Position numbers and translations under genes: made by a program
Notes under the pieces: generated by a model
What the model was told of the DNA's origin: nothing
Database searches by the model: none
The model's input: the letters and a program-made list of their open reading frames with translations, nothing else
Shown here: positions 1 to 8,746 of the stretch, piece after piece
How the letters are laid out: each line of letters opens with the position of its first letter
How positions within the stretch are numbered: the stretch's first letter is position 1
DNA from: UBA3102 sp964413055
Lineage (GTDB): Bacteria > Bacillota > Desulfotomaculia > Desulfotomaculales > Pelotomaculaceae
Assembly: GCA_964413055.1 (NCBI GenBank)
Contig: CAYPRB010000004.1
Span: 124,001 to 188,000, forward strand
DNA length: 64,000 bases
Direction of reading: 5' to 3'

Positions 1-1268
1 AGGGTGTAGGCAGTAATGATCCGGTGTTTGTTAAGTAATTCCCCCGCTACCATACTGCCGGTGTATTCCTCTGAAAATTTATTGACGAGGCCGAAGGATG
101 CTTTGGAGGCTAAACCTCCGGGCTGGTTGAATTCAACACCCACCATCAGGCCGCAACCGCGCACTTCTTTGACCAGTGAATATTTATCTTTCAGTTTATA
201 AAGTCCGGTCAATAATTGCCGGCCAGTTTCCCAAGCCCGGCCGGGAAGGTTTTCTTCAAAAGTCACTTCCAGCGCTGCTATGGCTGCCGCTGCCGCCATG
301 GTGTTACCCCCGAAAGTAGAAGTGTGTAAAAGCGCTCTTTCCATATTGCCGTAGGCTTTTTTCCAGATTTCGTCGGTGGTGATGTAGGCTCCGATTGGCA
401 TCACCCCGCCGCCCAATGATTTGGCCAGGCACATGATATCCGGGGTTACCCCTTCGTGCTCGCAGGCGAACATTTTACCGGTACGTCCCAGTCCGGTCTG
501 AATTTCGTCCATTATCAACAAGGTGCCGTATTTTGAGCATATCTCCCGCACGCCGGACAGGTAACCGGGAGGCGGGATGATTATTCCTCCTTCTCCTTGA
601 ATAGGTTCAACGATGAAGGCGGCAATGTTTTCGCTTTTTAAGGTGCTTTCCAGGGAGTCCAGGCGGCCGTATGGAATGGATAAACAATCCGGCAGCAGGG
701 GCTGAAAATATTTACGGTACTTGTCCCGTCCGGTTACCGAGAGTGCGCCCATGGTTTTACCATGAAAGGAATTTTCACAGTAGACCAAACCCCGGCGCCC
801 GGTTGCTGCCCGCGCCAGCTTTAAAGCTCCTTCCACGGCTTCCGCGCCGCTGTTGCCGAAGAAGGAACGCTGCAGCCCGCCGGGAGTTGCCGCGGCCAGG
901 TTTTTGGCCAGAGCGCCGGCCAGGGTACCGAGGGATGCCTGGAGCAAGTTGGGTAACTGTTTAACTTGTTCCAGGGCCGCTATTACCCGCGGGTGGTTGT
1001 GCCCCAGGTTCAAGGCCCCGTAAGCACCGAGAAAATCAAGGTGACGGTTGCCTTCGCTGTCCCATAAATTAATCCCTTCGGCCTTGTTAAATTGTTTATC
1101 AAAATTTAACATACCCATCATGGCGGCCAGACTGGAATTAACATAATTTTTGTGGTTGTATACTACCTGCTTTCGGCTTTGTTTAATAGCCTCAGAAAGC
1201 GGAAGGAATCCGGCAGGCTTGGGACCAAGTTTCAAGCCGGATTTTTTACCGGTGGGATTGTTTTTCAA
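1..1268 (-). CDS. Class III aminotransferase, putrescine/acetylornithine type (C-terminus beyond window)
   Basis: PLP-dependent class III (ornithine-type) aminotransferase, read on the minus strand and open through the window edge, so the C-terminus is missing. The TTG start at 1268 has GGAGG at 1277-1281, 8 nt upstream. The translation shows FLGAYGALNLGHNHP, the PLP-phosphate region FFGNSGAEAVEGALKLA, IVEPIQGEGG, the cofactor aspartate in DEIQTGLGRTGKMFACEH, and the Schiff-base lysine in CLAKSLGGGVMPIGAY. The GKMFACEH...GGGVMPIGA pattern resembles putrescine aminotransferase (PatA/YgjG) more than ArgD, but class III substrates cannot be assigned safely from sequence alone. It is divergent from ylxM, with a shared 215-nt intergenic region. 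Confidence 0.9.
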   Translation of the reverse strand, partial: MKNNPTGKKSGLKLGPKPAGFLPLSEAIKQSRKQVVYNHKNYVNSSLAAMMGMLNFDKQFNKAEGINLWDSEGNRHLDFLGAYGALNLGHNHPRVIAALEQVKQLPNLLQASLGTLAGALAKNLAAATPGGLQRSFFGNSGAEAVEGALKLARAATGRRGLVYCENSFHGKTMGALSVTGRDKYRKYFQPLLPDCLSIPYGRLDSLESTLKSENIAAFIVEPIQGEGGIIIPPPGYLSGVREICSKYGTLLIMDEIQTGLGRTGKMFACEHEGVTPDIMCLAKSLGGGVMPIGAYITTDEIWKKAYGNMERALLHTSTFGGNTMAAAAAIAALEVTFEENLPGRAWETGRQLLTGLYKLKDKYSLVKEVRGCGLMVGVEFNQPGGLASKASFGLVNKFSEEYTGSMVAGELLNKHRIITAYT

Positions 1269-1409
1269 AATTATAACCTCCGCTGAGCTTATTGTTTACA
1301 GTTGATAAAAAGTCGGAATTATGCACAAATTTGTACCCAATTTAATTATAGTTTATTTTCTTGATGCGGTTGAAATAACCTGCAAGTAATTTAAATTTTT
1401 ATCGCTGCC

Positions 1410-1438
1410 TTGACATTACAGATTACTTCAAGTAAAAT
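1410..1438 (+). promoter_or_regulatory. Sigma-A promoter of the ylxM-ffh operon
   Basis: TTGACA at 1410-1415 and TAAAAT at 1433-1438 with a 17-nt spacer: a near-perfect vegetative promoter about 45 nt upstream of the ylxM start. The rest of the 1269-1483 intergenic stretch is AT-rich; the aminotransferase promoter should also lie there, but no clear minus-strand match stands out. Confidence 0.8.
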
Positions 1439-1483
1439 CATGCTGTAAAGTAAAACACCTTTAAAGGCAAGCGGTGAAGGCAG

Positions 1484-1846
1484 ATGTTAGTGCTGGAAAA
1501 GTTGGCTTGGATTAATCTGCTTTATGATTTTTACGGCCGCCTTTTAACCGACAGGCAAAAAATGTTCGTTGAATTGTATTACTGTCAAAACCTGTCCCTG
1601 GGTGAGATTGCCGCTGAATTTAAGGTTACCAGGCAAGCGGTGTACGATACTTTGAAAAGAACGGAACAGTCACTCACCGGGTACGAGGAAAAATTGGGTC
1701 TGGCATTAAAATTCCGTTTGGAAAAAGAAAAACTTTCATCTGCGGTGGCACTGCTTGACGCGGGTCTAAAGACCGGTGAATATAAAAGCATCCGGAAAGC
1801 AAGGGATATTTTACAGGAGTTGCTGCATGACCGGGAATATGAATAA
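1484..1846 (+). CDS. ylxM: YlxM/p13-like helix-turn-helix protein, SRP-associated
   Basis: 120-residue acidic protein of the UPF0122/YlxM family. The N-terminal half carries a sigma-70 region-4-like helix-turn-helix (LSLGEIAAEFKVTRQAVYDTLKRTEQ, about residues 35-60), and the C-terminal half is helical and charged. Family members sit directly before ffh in Firmicutes and are linked to the signal recognition particle; a biochemical role is not firmly settled. It ends 29 nt before ffh and shares the promoter at 1410-1438. The ATG at 1484 follows a purine-rich GGTGAAGG. Confidence 0.9.
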   Translation: MLVLEKLAWINLLYDFYGRLLTDRQKMFVELYYCQNLSLGEIAAEFKVTRQAVYDTLKRTEQSLTGYEEKLGLALKFRLEKEKLSSAVALLDAGLKTGEYKSIRKARDILQELLHDREYE

Positions 1847-1875
1847 GTATCAGGTCATGAAAGGGGGACTACAGT

Positions 1876-3219
1876 GTGTTTGCCGGATTGACTGAAAGAC
1901 TGCGGGAAACTTTTAAAAAACTAAAGAATAAGGGTCACCTTACTGAATCTGATGTCAACAGCGCATTAAGAGAAGTGCGGATGGCACTTCTGGAAGCTGA
2001 TGTGAATTTTAAAGTGGTCAAGGATTTTATTGCCCGGATTAAGGAGAAGGCGGTAGGGCAGGAATTGCTGGCCAGTCTTAATCCTGCCCAACATGTAATA
2101 AAAATTGTCCGTGATGAGCTGGCAGAACTTATGGGCGGTGTCAACAGCAAAATCAGCCTGGCTGCCACCCCCCCTACGGTGATTATGATGGTTGGTTTGA
2201 ACGGTGCCGGTAAAACCACTACCGCCGCCAAACTGGCCGGACTTCTGCGCCAACAGGGTAGAAGTCCTTTGCTGGCGGCGGCGGACATTTACCGGCCGGC
2301 GGCTGTTAAACAGCTGCAGGTATTGGGCGACCAGTTGGGGATCCCGGTTTTTAGCGCCGGGGATAAAATGGACCCTGTAGCTATAGGTTTAGCGGCGGTA
2401 GAAAGTGCCGGTAAACAGGGCCGGGACATTTTGCTCATTGATACTGCGGGCCGCCAGGAAGTAAATGAAGAGTTGATGGCTGAGCTTGATGCCATGAAGA
2501 ATGCGCTTCAGCCCCATGAAATATTACTGGTGGTTGATGCCATGACCGGTCAGGCTGCGGTAAATGTTGCGGATACTTTTAATCAGCACCTGGATTTTAA
2601 CGGTGTAATTCTAACCAAGCTTGACGGTGATACCAGGGGCGGTGCGGCACTGTCCGTGCGGTCAGTTACCGGAAAACCGATTAAATTTGCGGGTGTCGGT
2701 GAAAAAATGGATGCCTTGGAATCTTTTCACCCCGACCGGATGGCCGACCGGATATTGGGTATGGGGGACATGCTTACCTTAATTGAAAAGGCTCAGAATA
2801 ATTTTGATAATGAGCAAATGGTACGCATGCAGAAAAAGATCCGGTCGATGGAATTTACCTTGGATGATTTTTTGGAGCAACTATCGAATGTAAAAAAAAT
2901 CGGGCCGCTAGAACAGGTTTTGAATATGCTGCCTGGGGTAAAAGGAAGTAAAAAAATAAAGAATTTACAGGTGGACGAAAAAGAACTGGTTTTTTTAGAG
3001 GCCATTATTTGCTCCATGACACCGCAAGAGCGGCGTGATCCCGGGCGGGTTCTCAACGGCAGCAGGAAAAGGCGCATTGCCAAGGGCAGTGGTAGACCGG
3101 TGCAGGAAGTAAACCGCCTTTTAAAGCAATTTGAACAGACTAAAAAAATGATGAAGCAATTTATGGATTTGGAAAAAAACATAAAAAAAGGCGGCATGCT
3201 GCCCAAGATGCCTTACTAG
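1876..3219 (+). CDS. ffh: Signal recognition particle protein Ffh (SRP54)
   Basis: GTPase subunit of the signal recognition particle; it binds 4.5S/6S-type SRP RNA and signal peptides and docks with FtsY at the membrane. 447 residues, the usual length. The N domain (about 1-90) is followed by the G domain with P-loop GLNGAGKTT near residue 115, the DTAGRQ motif, TKLDGD and the closing GxGE loop. The C-terminal M domain (about 300-447) is methionine-rich with the conserved GSGRPVQEVNRLLKQFEQ RNA-binding helix. The GTG start at 1876 follows AAGGGGG. Operon with ylxM and rpsP. Confidence 0.98.
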   Translation: MFAGLTERLRETFKKLKNKGHLTESDVNSALREVRMALLEADVNFKVVKDFIARIKEKAVGQELLASLNPAQHVIKIVRDELAELMGGVNSKISLAATPPTVIMMVGLNGAGKTTTAAKLAGLLRQQGRSPLLAAADIYRPAAVKQLQVLGDQLGIPVFSAGDKMDPVAIGLAAVESAGKQGRDILLIDTAGRQEVNEELMAELDAMKNALQPHEILLVVDAMTGQAAVNVADTFNQHLDFNGVILTKLDGDTRGGAALSVRSVTGKPIKFAGVGEKMDALESFHPDRMADRILGMGDMLTLIEKAQNNFDNEQMVRMQKKIRSMEFTLDDFLEQLSNVKKIGPLEQVLNMLPGVKGSKKIKNLQVDEKELVFLEAIICSMTPQERRDPGRVLNGSRKRRIAKGSGRPVQEVNRLLKQFEQTKKMMKQFMDLEKNIKKGGMLPKMPY

Positions 3220-3253
3220 GTTACAGATTAAGACGAGGAGGTGAGACACAAGT

Positions 3254-3526
3254 ATGGCGGTTAAAATTCGTTTGAAAAGAATGGGCGCGAAAAAAGCTCC
3301 TTTTTACCGTATTGTGGTAGCTGATTCCCGTTCACCGAGAGACGGCAGGTTTATTGAAGAAATCGGTTTCTATAACCCGCTGAAGAACCCGGCGGTAATT
3401 AATATTAATGAAGAGAAAGCCCTGGATTGGTTGCAAAAAGGTGCTCAAATCTCTGATACTGCCAAAGCTTTATTCAAAAAGGCCGGTATTCTGAAGAAAA
3501 ATACTGTTGAGGGTCCGGTAGATTAG
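3254..3526 (+). CDS. rpsP: 30S ribosomal protein S16
   Basis: 90-residue S16, needed for assembly of the 30S subunit. It begins AVKIRLKRMGAKKAPFYRIV and contains SRSPRDGRFIEEIGFYNP, both diagnostic. GAGGAGGTGAG lies about 10 nt before the ATG. It sits 34 nt after ffh and 12 nt before khpA, within the same operon. Confidence 0.98.
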   Translation: MAVKIRLKRMGAKKAPFYRIVVADSRSPRDGRFIEEIGFYNPLKNPAVININEEKALDWLQKGAQISDTAKALFKKAGILKKNTVEGPVD

Positions 3527-3538
3527 GGGGGCTGCTGT

Positions 3539-3766
3539 ATGAAAGAACTGGTAGAAATTCTGGCCAAGGCTCTCGTTGACCAGCCGGAAAAGGTTAAGGT
3601 TGATACGATTGACAAGGAAAGATCCGTGATCATAGAATTAAGGGTAGCCCAAGAGGACATGGGCAAAGTAATCGGCAAGCAGGGGCGTATTGCCAAGGCG
3701 ATACGCTCGGTGGTCAAGGCGGCAGCCGTCAGGCAAAAGAAGAAGGTCGTGGTGGAAATCGTTTAA
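3539..3766 (+). CDS. khpA: KH-domain RNA-binding protein KhpA (YlqC)
   Basis: 75-residue single-KH protein. The GxxG loop is in MGKVIGKQGRIAKAIRSVV (about residues 40-58). In Firmicutes KhpA partners with KhpB/Jag and affects envelope growth and sRNA binding. The ATG at 3539 follows GGGGGGCTGCTGT. The next gene (rimM) starts within about 50 nt. Its position between rpsP and rimM is the standard Firmicute arrangement. Confidence 0.95.
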   Translation: MKELVEILAKALVDQPEKVKVDTIDKERSVIIELRVAQEDMGKVIGKQGRIAKAIRSVVKAAAVRQKKKVVVEIV

Positions 3767-3811
3767 AGTAACGGAAAATCAGGAATGCTATTGGTGGAGA
3801 TGCCTGTCGCG

Positions 3812-4339
3812 ATGGTTGATGAAAATATTACTAATGGATTTATTACTATTGGTAAAATATTAAAACACCAGGGTCATAAAGGGGCCGTACGCGTCTTGCC
3901 GTTGACGGATTATCCGGAACGGTTTGAAAAAATGAACCGGGTCAAGGTTTCTGTCGGGGGCTCCAGACAGGAATTCAATATTGAACATGCCTACCGGCAA
4001 AAGAATTTTATTGTTGTCAAATTTAGAGAAGTGGCGAATATGAAAGCAGCAGAAGAACTCAAGGGAGGGCTACTGGAAGTTACCCGTGAAGAATTGGTTC
4101 CTCTAGCTGAAGACCGCTTTTATATTTTTGATATTGTCGGTTTGAAGGTGTATGCTCAAGACGGAAAATTACTGGGTGCAATCGAAGAAGTACTTCAGAC
4201 CGGGGCCAACGATGTTTATGTGGTGGCAACGGGCGGTAAGCCGCTTTTAATACCGGCTTTAAAGCAGGTGGTCAGGGAAATCGACTTGCCTGGAAGAAAG
4301 ATGGTTGTGGTAGTGCCGGAAGGACTGGCAAAATTATGA
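3812..4339 (+). CDS. rimM: 16S rRNA processing protein RimM
   Basis: Ribosome maturation factor that binds S19 and helps mature the 30S head. The N-terminal RimM beta-barrel (ITIGKILKHQGHKGAVRVLPLTDYPERF) is followed by a PRC-barrel (YIFDIVGLKVYAQDGKLLGAIEEV, about the last 85 residues) with the TGANDVYVV segment. The start is uncertain: in-frame ATGs lie at 3785, 3800 and 3812. The one at 3812 is preferred because GGTGGAG lies at 3793-3799 and it gives the usual length (175 residues). The stop overlaps trmD by 4 nt (ATGA). Confidence 0.93.
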   Translation: MVDENITNGFITIGKILKHQGHKGAVRVLPLTDYPERFEKMNRVKVSVGGSRQEFNIEHAYRQKNFIVVKFREVANMKAAEELKGGLLEVTREELVPLAEDRFYIFDIVGLKVYAQDGKLLGAIEEVLQTGANDVYVVATGGKPLLIPALKQVVREIDLPGRKMVVVVPEGLAKL

Positions 4340-5109
4340 ACCCCGTCAAAACGATAAGTATTGATATATTGACGCTTTTTCCGGAGATGTTTGCCGGGCC
4401 GTTTTCAAATAGCATCCTGCATAGGGCGCAGGAAAGCGGATTAATAGATATTAATTTGATTAATATCCGTGATTTTTCGGCTAATAAGCATCACACGGTG
4501 GACGACGCGCCGTATGGGGGCGGTGCAGGGATGGTCATGGGGCCGGAAGCATTATTTGGAGCGGTGGAACATGTTTTAGCAAAAAGAAACCAGATATCGG
4601 GCCGGGTGGTGCTGATGTGTCCCCAGGGCAAACCTTTTAACCAGAAGCTGGCAGGTGAAATGGCCCGGGAAAATAACCTGGTACTGATTTGCGGTCATTA
4701 TGAAGGTGTGGACGAGCGGGTGCGTAAAAAATTGGTGACCGATGAAATTTCTATTGGTGATTACGTCCTCACCGGTGGAGAGGTTCCGGCCATGGTGGTG
4801 GTGGATGCAGTAGCACGGCTGGTCCCCGGTGTTTTGGGAGAAGCCGCCTCGCCTGTGGAAGATTCGTTTTGTGATGGTTTGCTGGAGTATCCTCATTATA
4901 CCAGGCCCAGGGAATACCGCGGGATGGAAGTCCCCCAAATATTATTGAGCGGTCACCATGAGGAGATCCGGAAATGGAGGAGGCGGCAGTCCTTGCTGCG
5001 CACCTTGGAACGCCGCCCGGAGCTATTAATTACCGCGGATTTAACTTCTGCAGATAGAGAAATCCTGAAAAAAATAAAATCCGACCTCCACAGGTTGGAT
5101 TTGGATTAG
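4336..5109 (+). CDS. trmD: tRNA (guanine-37-N1)-methyltransferase TrmD
   Basis: SPOUT-class methyltransferase placing m1G at tRNA position 37 to prevent +1 frameshifting. 257 residues. Visible motifs: DILTLFPEMFAGPFSNSI at the N-terminus, DDAPYGGGAGMVM, the knot region LICGHYEGVDERV and DEISIGDYVLTGGEVPAMV, and the C-terminal RRRQSLLRT. It is translationally coupled to rimM through an ATGA overlap. A new promoter for rplS follows at 5122. Confidence 0.98.
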   Translation: MNPVKTISIDILTLFPEMFAGPFSNSILHRAQESGLIDINLINIRDFSANKHHTVDDAPYGGGAGMVMGPEALFGAVEHVLAKRNQISGRVVLMCPQGKPFNQKLAGEMARENNLVLICGHYEGVDERVRKKLVTDEISIGDYVLTGGEVPAMVVVDAVARLVPGVLGEAASPVEDSFCDGLLEYPHYTRPREYRGMEVPQILLSGHHEEIRKWRRRQSLLRTLERRPELLITADLTSADREILKKIKSDLHRLDLD

Positions 5110-5121
5110 CTTAAAATATTC

Positions 5122-5150
5122 TTGTCATGATTTATTTTATATGCTAAAAT
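5122..5150 (+). promoter_or_regulatory. Sigma-A promoter and short leader of rplS
   Basis: TTGTCA (5122-5127), 17-nt spacer, TAAAAT (5145-5150). It would give a roughly 60-nt leader before rplS. Firmicute rplS genes often carry an L19-binding leader, and the leader here includes GGATAGCCTGGAAACATG, but autoregulation is inference. Confidence 0.7.
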
Positions 5151-5219
5151 TTAATTTATTGAGTGTAAAAAAGAGGTAGGATAGCCTGGAAACATGTATG
5201 GGAAGGAGGGAATCTTTAA

Positions 5220-5561
5220 ATGAATCTCATTCAATCATTGGAACAAGAACAGACCAAGAAAAATGTGGTTAGTTTTAATCCCGGCGACACGGTTAGGGTT
5301 CACGTAAAGGTTGTTGAAGGCAGCCGGGAAAGGATACAGGTTTTTGAAGGCGCGGTGATCAGGCGCAGGGGCAGTGGCCTCGGTGAAACCTTTACGGTAA
5401 GAAGAGTATCATACGGAGTGGGAGTGGAAAGAACTTTTCCCCTGCACTCTCCAAAATATGAACGGATTGATGTGGTAAGAAGGGGCCGGGTACGCAGGGC
5501 GAGATTGTATTATCTGCGCGGCCTGCGCGGTAAAGCTGCACGCATTCAGGTTAAGAGATAG
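5220..5561 (+). CDS. rplS: 50S ribosomal protein L19
   Basis: 113-residue L19, located at the 30S-50S interface. The sequence includes FNPGDTVRVHVKVVEG, RIQVFEGAVIRRRGSGLGETF, and VGVERTFPLHSP, all family hallmarks. The ATG follows GGAAGGAGGG at about 9 nt. A separate promoter lies upstream and an intrinsic terminator immediately downstream, so it can be expressed as its own unit as well as by read-through from trmD. Confidence 0.98.
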   Translation: MNLIQSLEQEQTKKNVVSFNPGDTVRVHVKVVEGSRERIQVFEGAVIRRRGSGLGETFTVRRVSYGVGVERTFPLHSPKYERIDVVRRGRVRRARLYYLRGLRGKAARIQVKR

Positions 5562-5566
5562 TAACG

Positions 5567-5594
5567 GGGACTGGGCTTACTACAGTCCCTTTTT
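5567..5594 (+). terminator. Intrinsic terminator after rplS
   Basis: Stem GGGACTG (5567-5573) / CAGTCCC (5583-5589), 9-nt loop, followed by TTTTT. Confidence 0.85.
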
Positions 5595-5644
5595 GCTTTT
5601 TCGGGTTCAAGCGGCAAGCAGGCAGCGGAATAGGAGGCATTAAA

Positions 5645-6196
5645 GTGGAGCAAGAAGGTCCGAAAGAAGCACCGGTAACCAAAAAGGACCGTTCCGTATT
5701 CAGCGAAATATTTCAATCAGTAGCCATAGCGGTTCTCCTAGCGGTAGTGATCAGGTTGTTTATTCTGGAACCTTTTTTTATCCCGTCCGGTTCCATGGAA
5801 CCCACCTTAAAGGAAAACGACCGGATTCTGGTAAGTAAACTTAATTATTATTTTGAAGAACCGGAACGTGGCGATGTGGTTGTTTTTAAATACCCGCGGG
5901 ATACCAGCCGGAACTTTGTGAAAAGAGTGGTGGCGGTGGGAGGCGAGACTTTGACCATCAGGAACAGCGATTTATATATTGATGGTAACGCGGTTCCGGA
6001 GATATACCTGCCGCCCGGGTTAAAGTTTGACGATTACGGTCCCGTGGAGGTACCGGAGGAGAGTTATTTTGTGATGGGTGATAACCGCAATAACAGCGAC
6101 GATAGCAGGGTATGGGGTTTTTTACCGGAGGACTTAATCATCGGAAAAGCCATCACCATCTACTGGCCGCCCGGGCGTGCCGGCATAGTGCATTAG
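5645..6196 (+). CDS. lepB: Signal peptidase I
   Basis: Membrane serine protease that removes signal peptides on the outer face of the cytoplasmic membrane. 183 residues: cytoplasmic N-terminus, one membrane helix (about 22-42, IFQSVAIAVLLAVVIRLFIL), then the catalytic domain with Ser in IPSGSMEPTL, Lys in NFVKRVVAVGGE, and box E MGDNRNNSDDSRVWGF. The GTG start at 5645 follows AGGAGG. It sits 10 nt before rbgA, a common clostridial arrangement. Confidence 0.97.
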   Translation: MEQEGPKEAPVTKKDRSVFSEIFQSVAIAVLLAVVIRLFILEPFFIPSGSMEPTLKENDRILVSKLNYYFEEPERGDVVVFKYPRDTSRNFVKRVVAVGGETLTIRNSDLYIDGNAVPEIYLPPGLKFDDYGPVEVPEESYFVMGDNRNNSDDSRVWGFLPEDLIIGKAITIYWPPGRAGIVH

Positions 6197-6206
6197 GTGC
6201 TGTCAC

Positions 6207-7055
6207 ATGGATATTAACTGGTACCCCGGCCATATGGCCAAGGCCAAACGCCTGGTGAAAGAAAATCTCAAGCTGGTGGACATCGTAATCGAAGTATTGG
6301 ATGCCAGGATACCCGCCAGCAGCCGCAATCCGGACATTGGCAGTATTACGGGGCAAATACCGGGACTGGTAATATTAAACAAGTGCGACTTGGCCAATCC
6401 GGCAGTGACTGCGCTTTGGAAGAGAGTTTATTCAGCAGAGGGCCATAAAGCGGTTGCCGTGGACTCGACAAGCAGCCGGGGTATACGTGAAATCCCGGTC
6501 ATAATCCGGCGGATGGCGCAACCCAAAATGAAACACCTGGTTGCTTCCGGCCGGCGGTCCCGGCCTGTAAGGTGCATGGTGCTCGGGATACCTAATGTGG
6601 GCAAATCTCTTTTCATTAATAAATTAGTGGGCCGGCGGGTTACCAGAACGGGGGAAAAGCCCGGCTTAACGCGCGGACAGCAGTGGATCCGGGTGGCGGA
6701 GCAAATCGAGCTTCTGGATACACCCGGCATACTCTGGCCGAAGCTGGATGATCCGGAAACAGCCTTTCGACTGGCAGTTACCGGGGCTATTAAAGAAGAG
6801 ATTTTTGACCCGGTTGAGATTGCCGGAAAGCTTTTGTCCCGGCTGGTGGCTGTTGACGCTGATTTGGTTGGGAAACGATACCGGCTTGAATGTTTACCCG
6901 GAGAACCGGGTGCCTTGCTTGAGGCGATCGGGGCTAAAAGAGGTTTATTTGTAACGGGCGGATACGTGGATAATCTGAAATCTGCCAGGCTTGTTATAAA
7001 GGAATTTCGGGAGGGTAAGCTGGGGCGGCATACGCTTGACGAGCCAGGTTTTTAA
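6207..7055 (+). CDS. rbgA: Ribosome biogenesis GTPase RbgA (YlqF)
   Basis: Circularly permuted GTPase required for late 50S assembly. 282 residues. It starts with WYPGHMAKAKR, then G4 LNKCDLA, the permuted G1 GIPNVGKSLFINKL (about residue 130), and G3 DTPGILWPK; the C-terminal domain binds rRNA. The position after rplS-lepB is conserved in Firmicutes, where rnhB usually follows; here the formate dehydrogenase island intervenes. Confidence 0.97.
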   Translation: MDINWYPGHMAKAKRLVKENLKLVDIVIEVLDARIPASSRNPDIGSITGQIPGLVILNKCDLANPAVTALWKRVYSAEGHKAVAVDSTSSRGIREIPVIIRRMAQPKMKHLVASGRRSRPVRCMVLGIPNVGKSLFINKLVGRRVTRTGEKPGLTRGQQWIRVAEQIELLDTPGILWPKLDDPETAFRLAVTGAIKEEIFDPVEIAGKLLSRLVAVDADLVGKRYRLECLPGEPGALLEAIGAKRGLFVTGGYVDNLKSARLVIKEFREGKLGRHTLDEPGF

Positions 7056-7161
7056 TAATTAATTTAAATATTTTATTGTTGCAGGAATTTTGCCTGGCAG
7101 CGGAGAAATTTTTATTATAAATTATATGAACCGGTTATATGGTAATGGGGAGGTGGGGTTC

Positions 7162-7422
7162 TTGCCCAGTCTGGGGATGCCTGAATTAATACTGATTTTG
7201 GTTCTGGCGCTGGTGATCTTTGGACCGAACAAATTGCCTGAAGTAGGGAAGTCTCTAGGACGAACTATAAATGAGTTTAGAAGGGCTTCAGTGAACAGTT
7301 TTAGTGAAATAAATGATACCGTCGATGAGGTTAAGAAAACAGCTGACGAGGCAACTAAAGAAGTGAAAGAAATTAAGGAAGAAGTACAGCAGACGGCTAA
7401 AAATGTAGTACAAACTAAATAA
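7162..7422 (+). CDS. tatA: Sec-independent translocase subunit TatA (first copy)
   Basis: 86-residue TatA/B-family protein: a short extracytoplasmic N-terminus, a membrane helix (MPELILILVLALVIFGPNKLPEVGKSLG, about residues 6-22 plus the FGPNKLP hinge), an amphipathic helix, and an acidic/lysine-rich coiled tail (DEVKKTADEATKEVKEIKEE). The TTG start at 7162 is chosen because GGGGAGG at 7147-7153 lies 8 nt upstream; an in-frame ATG at 7090 would add an unlikely hydrophilic leader. It converges on the formate dehydrogenase operon, which carries a second tatA. Confidence 0.92.
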   Translation: MPSLGMPELILILVLALVIFGPNKLPEVGKSLGRTINEFRRASVNSFSEINDTVDEVKKTADEATKEVKEIKEEVQQTAKNVVQTK

Positions 7423-7482
7423 AATAAGTTACCAGCAGTGCCGGTAAGTAATTATAATATATTACATGACAAAAAATAAAGC

Positions 7483-7520
7483 CCGGGGAATTAATGTTAT
7501 CCCCCGGTTTTATTTTTTGT
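7483..7520. terminator. Bidirectional terminator between tatA and the fdh operon
   Basis: CCGGGG / CCCCCGG stem flanked by AAAAAATAAAG on one side and TTTTATTTTTTG on the other, so it can end both the plus-strand tatA transcript and the minus-strand fdh transcript. Confidence 0.75.
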
Positions 7521-7554
7521 CATTTTTCTATATTTTTGGATGCTTTTTTGAGTG

Positions 7555-8724
7555 CTACGCATGGAATCCCGTGCCGAAGGGCTTGCCACTGTGTGACACA
7601 TGTTCTTCCTTGGGCAAAATCGGGAAGTTTTCCACCACGAAACAGTAAATCAGAACCAAGGCACTCCACATACCGATAGTAATCAACCATTCCCAGATAC
7701 TGGGAAAATAACTCCCGCCAACGCTTTTAGCCATACCGGTAAACACAACGTTCATGCGGTTGAATACCACGCCGACCACTACCAGAATGGAAGCGGTTAA
7801 AACTCCCGACAGTTTATTCCGGATGGACGGAGTAGCATACATGAAAATTGGTAGCAATACGAAAACAATCATTTCGATTAGGAACATGTTGCTTTCATAA
7901 GACCCGTTGAATGCCATGCCAAATACGCCGCGGTAAGCAAGATCACCCATTTTTACAATGAAGTAAATGATCAGCATCCACAAGGTGACTTTCGTCAGGC
8001 TGGAGTATAGATCTGTCTCAGGTTCGCGTTTATAAGTCCTGGCTGCCAGCGTTCCTTCAATAGTAACCATGGCCGGACCAAGGAAGAATGCGGACCAGAC
8101 AAAGAAAAACGGTATGATCATGGACCACCACAGGGGATATAGCTTGTCGACGGCAACGATGTAAAGAGAGCCGAGCGAGGATTGGTGCAGGGTCGGCAGG
8201 ACAATACCGATAATTAAAAGCGGTGTCATGAGTACACCGAGTATTTTTTTCAAAGAGGGACAATGTACCCGCTCGAAAAAAATGTCGCCGAACTCCAGGA
8301 TTTGTATCGTTGTGTAAAGTGCAATGCACCAGAATACTTCGAACAAAACGGAGTGATAACCCCAGTAGAAGAAAGGCCTCCAGAAGTTAAACCATCTACC
8401 GATGTCGAGGAACAGGCTGACCAGGGCAATGATATATCCAATAAGCGAAGTCAACAGTGCCGCCCGGACAATCGGCAGGTATTTATCCTTGTGCAGTACT
8501 TGAACAATTAAAGCGGTACTGAAACCGCCGCCGGCCAGGGCAATGCCGCAGAGCAGGTCAAACCCGATCCACAAGCCCCAGGGCCACTCGTCGCTCAGGT
8601 TGGTTACCGCGCCCAAACCGTAAACAAAACGGTACAGCGCAGCTGCAGCAGCAATTAATACAAAAAGAATCAAAATCATCCTGAACGGGGTTATTTTAAA
8701 CCGCCATTTTCTATCATTTTGCAT
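7555..8724 (-). CDS. HybB/NrfD-family quinone-interacting membrane subunit of formate dehydrogenase
   Basis: 389-residue polytopic protein with about ten membrane helices (for example FRMILILFVLIAAAAALY at 15-32). It fits the NrfD/PsrC family, closest in feel to the HybB branch: WPWGLWIGFDLLCGIALAGGG early on and LHQSSLGSLYIV in the middle. Such subunits carry no haem; they bind (mena)quinone and take electrons from a partner FeS protein. It is the last gene of the fdh operon, 22 nt after fdhB, so it replaces the cytochrome b (FdnI-type) subunit of classical formate dehydrogenase-N. Direction of quinone chemistry is inferred. Confidence 0.88.
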   Translation of the reverse strand: MQNDRKWRFKITPFRMILILFVLIAAAAALYRFVYGLGAVTNLSDEWPWGLWIGFDLLCGIALAGGGFSTALIVQVLHKDKYLPIVRAALLTSLIGYIIALVSLFLDIGRWFNFWRPFFYWGYHSVLFEVFWCIALYTTIQILEFGDIFFERVHCPSLKKILGVLMTPLLIIGIVLPTLHQSSLGSLYIVAVDKLYPLWWSMIIPFFFVWSAFFLGPAMVTIEGTLAARTYKREPETDLYSSLTKVTLWMLIIYFIVKMGDLAYRGVFGMAFNGSYESNMFLIEMIVFVLLPIFMYATPSIRNKLSGVLTASILVVVGVVFNRMNVVFTGMAKSVGGSYFPSIWEWLITIGMWSALVLIYCFVVENFPILPKEEHVSHSGKPFGTGFHA

Positions 8725-8746
8725 GCAATCTCACCTCCATACCATT